NCBI GenBank assembly: GCA_944739405.2
Contig: OX123200.2
Span: 8,758,761-8,822,760 of the forward strand
Direction of reading: 5' to 3'
DNA from: Euclidia mi
Lineage: Eukaryota; Arthropoda; Insecta; Lepidoptera; Erebidae
Length of the DNA stretch: 64,000 nt
A program made the position numbers and the translations under genes. The stretch's first letter is position 1. Every line of letters starts with the position of its first letter. Positions 57,072 to 64,000 of this stretch are shown here, in pieces. A model generated the notes under the pieces. That model was not told the DNA's origin, searched no databases, and saw nothing but the letters and a program-made list of their open reading frames with translations.

Positions 57072-60000
57072 CACATGGAGAGGCCATTATTATGTTTGTT
57101 TTGTTTTTGTATAAAAATAGTGAAGCAGTTCATAGAATACCTACATCTAATTCCATTCCTGCCAGTTTTCAAATCTGTTTTACAATAAATTGGCTGTGAC
57201 ATACGGGCGGACAGACAGACAGACATTGCGAATCTATAAGGGTCCCGTTTTTACAGTTTTTGGCTACGGTACCCTAAAAAACACAATACTGCTCTACTAA
57301 GCGCAAAAGCCGTATCTCAACTAAAGCGAGTTTCTAGATAATTGAAGTTTAGTAAAAGTTGATTTATTTTATTTATTTACGAATGTTTATTGTTATTATA
57401 GGTATAATTATTATGGCAAAGGTTTCGAAATACGTCGCCGTTTTTAGGGGTTGTGAGTAATTGGAGAGGGAGGAGGGGGGAGGTCTTGAAACCCCTCTCA
57501 CCATTTTCACTTGCCGGAAATACTTGGTTTCCTCTGAAAAAAAAACTCCAAACATCGGTGTGTATGGCACTGCCAACTTCCACATTCATCACACTAGTTT
57601 AATAAACTAAGGTTGACGGAGCCCTGCGAAGGGCTCCTATTTTCGGATTAAGGGTCAAAAGAGAACCTAACATAACCTATTTAGTTTTTTATTACAGTCG
57701 CACCTAACCCTAGGCACTCGAAAGCAATTACGCACAAATTTGACATTAGCTGTCAATATGATCATTCCAAGATGGCAGTTTTGCGTTTCGTTTCACGTTT
57801 TTCACATAAAACCAAAAAATGACATTTGTAAAACTGTACTAAAGTATAAAAACTACGTTCCGTTCTGCATAATTGCCAAAGTATTTATGAAATTTTGGAA
57901 ATTGTTTAAAAATATTTAGACGTAACTCCGGCAGCCAAAATTACTTTTAGGGGATTAAAACGAACTCCCTTAAGCCCCCTACACTACCAATACCCTCAAA
58001 TTCATGCGACTCGTTTCGAAACCTAACCCATTATTATTTTTCAAAATAGATGAAACATCAAAAATATATGTGGATATACCTTATTCACGAGATACTGCTA
58101 TGTCGCTTAGAAAATTATAGAATAAGAATTTGAGTTACTGCTTTTTCGTTAGTTCTCATACATGTTTGTATGGAAAAAAATATAAAAAAATCTTTCGCTT
58201 CAAATATGTGTTGTTTCAAAGAAAATAAATATTAAAAGATATTTATTTATATTCATTTATCATCTATTAACGAAATACAGAGTTTACAGCTCATCAAAAG
58301 TTAGCTGTCTGCTACAACCCGGCAGGTTTTCTTTATTCTCATCGAATGTTAAAGGCAGTGTGTGAGGTGATAAGGCTTCAATACTTATTATTTGCTGTTG
58401 TTCACGAGGCACAGTTTCATTTACTTTCCTTTTACGGCTTGGTATTGTAGAAATTTCAACCACTGATGAAACATTTTCCCCTCCGTGATCTCGCAATGCC
58501 ATCCCTTGAGCTTGACTAGAATCAACAATTTCAGGCAACTGCCAATTCATATAAAACGCCACAAGCTTTTCTTCTCCCAGAAAACATCATCTCTTTCTAT
58601 AATTTCTATTTTTAGTGATATACTTTCGCCACTCCACACAGCAAATAAACACTTTTGTTTGCGTGTAACGCCCCTGAATTTGGTAATAACAATTACAATA
58701 TTTGTTTAGACTAGTCAGTTCACTTTTTATCATGTTTCCATATTTGTATTTTATTTTCTCTTATACTATTCTCCAGGCCATTCTTATAGGCAACTATAGA
58801 ACATTAAATTTCTACAATCGTGTTTGGACATATTAATCCATCTGGCGAGGCACCAATAAACGGATAATCCACAAGGCTCGATTGTTACATTTTCTTGCTT
58901 CGCCAGGTGTTGCAAAGCCAGTTGTTCATTTTAGATTCCATGCGCAACTAATTTTACATTGCAAATATTTTATTTGTACAAAATATTTTTTACTAAGTTG
59001 GCTTTACTGTTGTTATCTCTTCTTTTTACCACTTAACCAAAATTTCAATCTATCAACATATTCTTACGCAATTCGAACCAGTCACTGCTATCCCTCTTGT
59101 AATTTTTGCTTATCACTACTGAATTTGAGTCAAATTTGTTAAAAAAATTGTTTGGCATTTCTTGGCTAGCTCTTGAACAGATCGTGTTAGGAATGACTGC
59201 AGTCAAATGTGTGTAAGACGTTGCAGAACTGTTATCTTTAACTTCACTGTAATTACAATAAAGATAATTAGTTACGTACTTTATTATTAAAAAATACTAT
59301 ATCTTGTGTTATAGCAAACAAAGAAGTCACCTTCTTACTTATAAATGACTGATTTTAGAAATTAAAAAGATATTAGATGTACTGAGATATACTAATAGTT
59401 TATGAATAATCAAAGTTTTACCCGATGTACCTAAATAGGTTTATGTTCACAACACAATAATACAACATTCGTTACCACTTGTGTGCGGATTGCGGAGCGC
59501 CATATTAGCGCTGTTTATTGTTCGCCGTGGCGGCATCTTAGCGCTCCAGGCGCTCTGACAAGCTAATGAATTTGCAATATAGGTACATAAAATGATTCGA
59601 TTTTATGTTATTACTCTTTCGAAAATTGAAAACTGTGGCAGCTATGTATTGTGAGAATAATTTATATAATTATATTATGCATAATCGATAATCTATAACA
59701 TAGTTAGTCATAAAAGACTCTTATGAAAATAATTTGTGTAAAATGTTACATATTTCATAATCACTTGGCCGTGGATGAATTTCTATTTTATTACGACGCT
59801 TTCTTGTACAAATCCTTCGTAGAACTTCATTTCTCTAATTGTCCATATTTTATTCTTCTAATTATATATTTATAAGCACAGAAACAATAACACATTAAAC
59901 GCAACAAGAGTATAAACTTAGGTCCTAATTATATGTGCCCATAGTTAGATGAAAAGCCTATTTGATTCAAAGTATTCAGTCTATGACATAAAACATGAAA

Positions 60001-60570
60001 TTACGAACTCAAATCGGCGTATTATAATAACAAACAGGTTTACGTAAAATTTCGTGCAGCGGAGACGCAAGCGACATGACCTATCTCTCACAGGGCTCAT
60101 AGCCGAATGATGTCTGGGCGGAGCGTAAACTAGCAACTGACACTCAGTACACCGCTTATGCTAATAAGGTTTAAATTGCTGAAGCGTTTGATATTGATGG
60201 GATCTACCGAGCGTCAAAATCATAGACGTTTGGCAGATTTTATTTAATTTTACAAAATATACACGTATAATATGAAAATAAATAGGGTAATTCTTTAGTT
60301 CATTAGATTTCCTACAATATTATCAAATAAAATATGACAGCTTACGATCAAAATATTGCAAACAGTGAGACCAAAGATTATTTTCTGCCTCGATTTTGTG
60401 TTTTTTTTACCGTGATTCTATTTTACATACATGAAAAATTCTTTCAAAAGTCTTTTGTTCAGACTTTTGATTTTAAGCTCAATTTTTTGCTAGTTTGTAA
60501 TATGTACCGTTATGGCTAGATGCGCGACGAAAAATTAGGTGTTTCACGGCTTCTGAGGTATAACAGCGCC
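57072..60570 (-). repeat. Right arm of the giant inverted repeat
   Basis: Begins CACATGGAGAGGCCATTATT, the complement of the left arm end, and runs to the TTAA-flanked terminus. A 337-bp segment (57133-57469) has no counterpart in the left arm. It contains GACAGACAGACAGACATTGC and GCTACGGTACCCTAAAAA, resembling the repeat at 11798-12316. At about 57470-57485 a 16-bp block (AGGTCTTGAAACCCC) is locally inverted relative to the left arm. Confidence 0.88.
58262..59170 (-). pseudogene. YqaJ-type nuclease pseudogene, right arm
   Basis: The mirror copy of 54210-55108. It shares the TAA that replaces the catalytic Lys codon after IVEI (near 58804), so that mutation predates the arm duplication. It differs in having TGG instead of TAG before QLPEIVDS, giving a 92-codon frame (58562 to 58284) that starts MAFYMNWQLPEIVDS. 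Confidence 0.72.
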
Positions 60571-61180
60571 TTAATTATTATTACGCGCGCACCGCACTGT
60601 ACGTGTCACCAAGGTCAAGTGAACAAATAAACATTGATCAAGTCAAAACTCTCCAAACATAAATCACTAATAACTATTAAAACTATTTGCAATTTTCAAA
60701 ACAAACATTAAATAGTTGCAACCTGAATTAGATCTTATCGCCTCGACGTTTAGTTTTATTTTTCTATTCAATCTGCAATTCATAAAACCGCCAAAATCCA
60801 TAACGCACACTACGACTGGCTTGCGATCGAACGATCGATTCGCTTCATCTCTTTTGCTCTTTGAACGGATCACTAAGTAAGAAAGAAAAGTATATGAAAT
60901 TCGCTCTCTCTCATTCTAACTAAGTAGTCGTTGGGTAGAGCGAAAGAGAACGTATGAATATGAAAACTATCGAAAACGTAAGTTTTAGATTTACTTTGTA
61001 GTTTGGTTGCGCTTGCACCGTTTCCGTTTGGTTTGGATTAGATTGTTTGCGATATCGTAGTATTGTTTTGCGTTTTCTAAAATCGGTTTTCTCATATTGG
61101 AATATCGATCCGATACGATTTCTGACTGCAATCGGATTTCAGTTTCGTTTTGATATATCGGGCTCATGCCTAATACATCA

Positions 61181-61358
61181 TCAGGGATCAGTCCCTTCGC
61201 GACCACAACCGTTGCAAGCCGGTAGAAACGTAGGAGAATAACAGAGGTATTTATGCCTTGAAATAAATAAATTATCGCGACTAAGACCCGCTAAATAATA
61301 TTGTATGATGTATACAAATCGCGAAAGTTTAAAATCGATTGAAGCCTATCAAATCAAA
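61181..61358. other. Short stretch between hAT-like element and LINE
   Basis: No gene seen. Confidence 0.3.
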
Positions 61359-62020
61359 TCAAATCAAAATCATTTATTCATCTAGGTCACAAGGTGACGC
61401 TTATGAACGTCAATTTTAAAATTAAATTACTTAATGCTTCTACATTTACATTTACTGCCTCGTTCGCAAAGCAATAGGTAGAGCCACGAGAAAGAACGGG
61501 CAATAAAACTCGAGGCCACTCTTTTAAATCGCCAATATTATGGTACAAATTTTCATTTTTGTAAGGAGCTGCAACTGTTACACATTGTACTAAATTACTT
61601 GTAAATAGTAATTAGTTACAGACATAATACTTAAGCAATTAACATAGTTACTAAATTATGTGTTTTAGTTAGCCTTCCAATGCGAATATTGTGTAACAGG
61701 AGCATCCACTTACGACTTATAATGTATACAACTCGTGACCATGTTCAGAACTATGGTGGAAATGTATGTTACAGAAGTGACGGTATATGAATACACAAAA
61801 TTACAAAAACGTTAGTTCACAGACCATGATAACGAAATATCTTCATCTTACAGTACAGTAAATTAAAAAAAAATTGTGGAACAACAATGCAAATGTAAAT
61901 GTAGTAAGTAGAATGACCTAATTATGATAAACGAATAATAATTTAAAAGAACTAGAAATGTTATATAATGATAAACTGAAAAATGCTCAGTATCTATATA
62001 AATTCTAAATAAGTAGTAGA
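61359..62020 (-). repeat. 3' UTR and tail of the decayed LINE
   Basis: A TGATT pentamer tail (ATCAAATCAAATCAAATCAA on the + strand) is followed by CACAAGGTGACGCTTATGAA and GAGCCACGAGAAAGAACGGG, shared with the truncated copy at 27375-27866. Confidence 0.7.
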
Positions 62021-64000
62021 TCATGAGTTGTCTAGTGTAAGTGACCATCTATCCTTGTCACTGAAATAATCATTAATAGTATAATAACCTTTCTTAATAA
62101 GGCAGTCTTTTATTTTAGCTTTAAATGTACTAAATGGTGATTCTAAAAGACTAATTGGTATTTTATTGTATACTAGAGGACGCCAGCAGCTACGCCTGCA
62201 TTTTTTTTTAATTTACCCGTTTTGGCCGATCCCGTGGGAATTTCAGGAAATCCCTTCTTAGTGCACCCTACGGTCCCCAAGGAATATACATACCAAATTT
62301 CAGCTTCCTGCGCCCAATAGTTTCAGCTGTAGCGTGTCTGTCAGTCAGTCAGTAACGCAAGGATTTTATATATTAAGATACGAATACCTAGCCCTACAAA
62401 AGAATTATTAACTTTATGTAAACGATGATAAGGGGCATATAACCTATGCTTGTTTCGATTATTTATATTATGTATATCGCTGTTTGTGGTAAATAAACTT
62501 ATATTTTGCCTAATGTACAAAATATTAGCAAATAAAAATTGCGAGGCTACTGTAAGAATTCCTATAGACTTAAAGCGTTCCCTAAGCGTATCTTTTGCAC
62601 CTAACATGTATATTGCTCGTACCGCTCGTTTCTGTAGAACGAAGATATTCTGAATATCCGCTGCTTTGCCCCATAACAAAATACCGTAGGACATAACACT
62701 GTGAAAATAGCTAAAATATACTAAACGAGCCGTGTCGATGTCAGTAAGTTGCCTAACTTTTCTGACGGCATACGCAGCAGAGCTGAGCTTTCCTGCTAGT
62801 CATGCTATATGTGCACCCCATTGTAACTTATTATCTAATGTAATACCTAGGAACACTGTAGAGTCTACTGTGTCAAGTTCCTCCCTATCTAGCATAATAT
62901 TAGGTCCCAGTCGTCTAACGTTAGGTAAAGCAAATTTAACGCATTTAGTTTTCCTAGAATAAGGTACTAGGTTGTTTGCTGTAAACCATCGTGTAACTTG
63001 TAATAGTGCATTATTTACATCATCAAATTGATTTCTATTCCTATCTACTTTAAAAATAAGTGACGTATCATCTGCAAAAAGTACGACATCACAGATGTTT
63101 TTTAAATAAAAAGGTAAGTCATTAATATATACTAGAAATAGAAAAGGACCTAAAATTGAGCCTTGTGGAACGCCTAGCTGTATAGGTAATTTAGAGGATG
63201 TAGTCTCATTTACATCGACACACTGAAATCTTTGCCGCAGGTACGAATCGACAACACTAAGTGCGGTTTTCTCTACGCCGTAGTGGCGGCGCTTACGCAG
63301 TAGTGTGTCGTGCTGAACGCAGTCAAATGCTTTAGATAGGTCACAAAACACTCCAATAGCATTCTTTGATGACTCCCAAGCACTATAAACGTGTTTTATG
63401 AGAGCAACACCCGCATCAGTAGTGGATCTACCTTTAGTAAACCCGTATTAATCTTTGTGAAGCAGACTATTTAAATTGAAGTGGCTTAATAGCTGCTTTA
63501 AAAGAATCTTTTCAAATATTTTACTAAATGCCGGCAAGATAGATATGGGCCTAAAATTATTAATTTCATTTTTACTGCCAGATTTGAATTAAGGTATAAT
63601 TTTACTTAATTTCATCAAATCCGGAAATACGCCTAGGTCAAAGCATTGATTAAAAATTATAGATAGGTAAGGCGCAACAGTCTCAACTATAGTACCTAAA
63701 ATTTTAATTGAAATGCCCCAAAAGTCGCCGGTATTTTTAATATTAATTGAATTATATGCGATCAATATATCTCGCGGGGTAACGTGCTCGAATCTAAACA
63801 CGCTCTTGCATTCAGGTACACTGCTAAGCAAAAAATTTCCAGCGTCTAACGATGATGATTGTAAAGAGCTAGTAGTTGTTAAAGGTATGCTCGCAAAGAA
63901 ACTATTGAACATATGCGCTACTTGAGTTTTGTTAGTGAATAATAAATTGTTTTCTTTTAGTTCAAATTAGTTTTCCCGTGGTCGAGCTCTTCCTGTTTCA
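62021..64000 (-). pseudogene. Jockey/CR1-like LINE reverse transcriptase, decayed, Helitron-interrupted
   Basis: One frame on the minus strand runs from the window edge to a stop at 62021. It includes the pre-RT region (VAHMFNSFFASIP), motif A FCDLSKAFDCVQH, motif B LGVPQGSILGPF and motif C LFADDTSLI. The C-terminal domain has MSYGILLWGKAADIQ and, after a Helitron, IPISLLESPFSTFKAKIKDC. In-frame stops lie at 63967-63969, 63589-63591, 63448-63450 and 62800-62802, so it cannot make full-length protein. The endonuclease part lies beyond the window. Confidence 0.85.
62173..62378 (-). mobile_element. 206-bp Helitron inserted in the LINE ORF
   Basis: On the minus strand it starts TCTTAATATATAAAATCC after A and ends GGCGTCCTCTAG before T. 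Taking out exactly these 206 bp joins GIR to IYNKIPIS in frame, which fixes both ends and shows no target-site duplication, as expected for Helitrons. Family members are at 12629-12833, 23516-23665 and 28303-28764. Confidence 0.88.

Larger units (their letters stand above)
52796..60570. mobile_element. 7.8-kb palindromic DNA transposon with TTAA duplication
   Basis: GGCGCTGTTATACCTCAGAA at 52796 pairs with TTCTGAGGTATAACAGCGCC ending at 60570. TTAA stands directly outside both ends (52792-52795 and 60571-60574). Two arms of about 3.15 kb in opposite orientation (52796-55943 and 57072-60570) make up most of the element and differ by a few substitutions per 100 bp. The right arm has an extra 337 bp at about 57133-57469. 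Each arm carries a decayed YqaJ-type nuclease gene. The centre holds a second palindrome and a promoter-like segment. A TTAA target fits piggyBac or Kolobok, but no transposase was seen, so the superfamily is left open. Confidence 0.85.
52183..61172. mobile_element. hAT-like element (8-bp TSD) hosting a nested 7.8-kb element
   Basis: ATACATCA stands at 52175-52182 and again, identical, at 61173-61180. Inside, TAGGCATGGGC at the left and GCTCATGCCTA at the right form short inverted ends. An 8-bp duplication and such ends fit the hAT superfamily. Removing the nested insertion (52796-60570) leaves about 1.2 kb without a transposase ORF, so it is non-autonomous. Subterminal regions carry repeated CGATTT/AAATCG motifs on both sides. 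Confidence 0.78.

Noticed and set aside
56862..57188. 108-codon frame in the palindrome centre as a protein gene
   Set aside because: It needs a non-ATG start, runs through a consensus splice donor and then into the arm repeat; no domain is visible.
52796..60570. Assembly artefact as the sole explanation of the giant palindrome
   Set aside because: The arms differ by substitutions and a 337-bp indel, have a unique centre, and are bordered by TTAA and by different hAT flanks. Still not excluded without long reads.

Overview
This is a piece of an A+T-rich insect nuclear genome, almost certainly a moth or butterfly (Lepidoptera). The evidence is the repeat set: Lep1-type Helitrons with A/T-flanked TC...CTAG ends, tRNA-derived SINEs, RTE, Jockey/CR1-like and R2-superclade LINEs, and the AGGGTTCCGTACC repeat. 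There are no operons or prokaryotic signals. Most of the DNA is mobile elements and their relics, often nested.

One host gene can be read with confidence. Three phase-compatible exons (27230-27315, 28879-29068, 32076-32353, + strand) encode the C-terminal two thirds of an RGK-family (Rad/Gem/Kir-like) small GTPase, ending in the C-terminal Cys motif of that family. The exon with the P-loop was not found. The last intron holds a series of decayed copies of the preceding exon's 3' end, several with donor-like sites.

Layout. 1-445: edge of a LINE ORF1 with a PHD finger (- strand). 1413-4310: intact R2-superclade LINE ORF. 5.1-5.5 kb: minisatellite. 6.2-8.2 and 16.3-18.1 kb: two inverted copies of one Helitron carrying a tandem array of AAGATGGC-containing units, the first broken by a solo LTR. 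14.4-14.9 kb: TAA-flanked MITE. 18.3-19.7 kb: TA-flanked element with twelve copies of a 10-bp motif. 21-26 kb: SINEs, hairpins and a foldback. 27-32.4 kb: RGK gene. 35.1-36.3 kb: LINE relic. 36.3-36.6 kb: palindrome. 36.77-39.81 kb: RTE LINE with open EN-RT frame and 19-bp target-site duplications. 41-50.8 kb: SINEs, Helitrons and LINE tails.

52.2-61.2 kb: a hAT-like element (8-bp TSD ATACATCA) hosts a 7.8-kb TTAA-flanked element. That element is mostly two arms of about 3.15 kb in inverted orientation, each with a decayed YqaJ-type nuclease gene. Between the arms lie a second 271-bp-arm palindrome and a heat-shock-like promoter: four contiguous nGAAn/nTTCn units, a TATA box, and an exon-like stretch ending in a splice donor. 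61.4-64 kb: a decayed LINE on the - strand, split by a Helitron whose exact removal restores the reading frame.

The most unusual items are the 7.8-kb palindromic element with its heat-shock-like centre, the exon echoes in the RGK intron, and the TGGACGCRAA-studded transposon. All calls are by eye; no alignments or searches were run.
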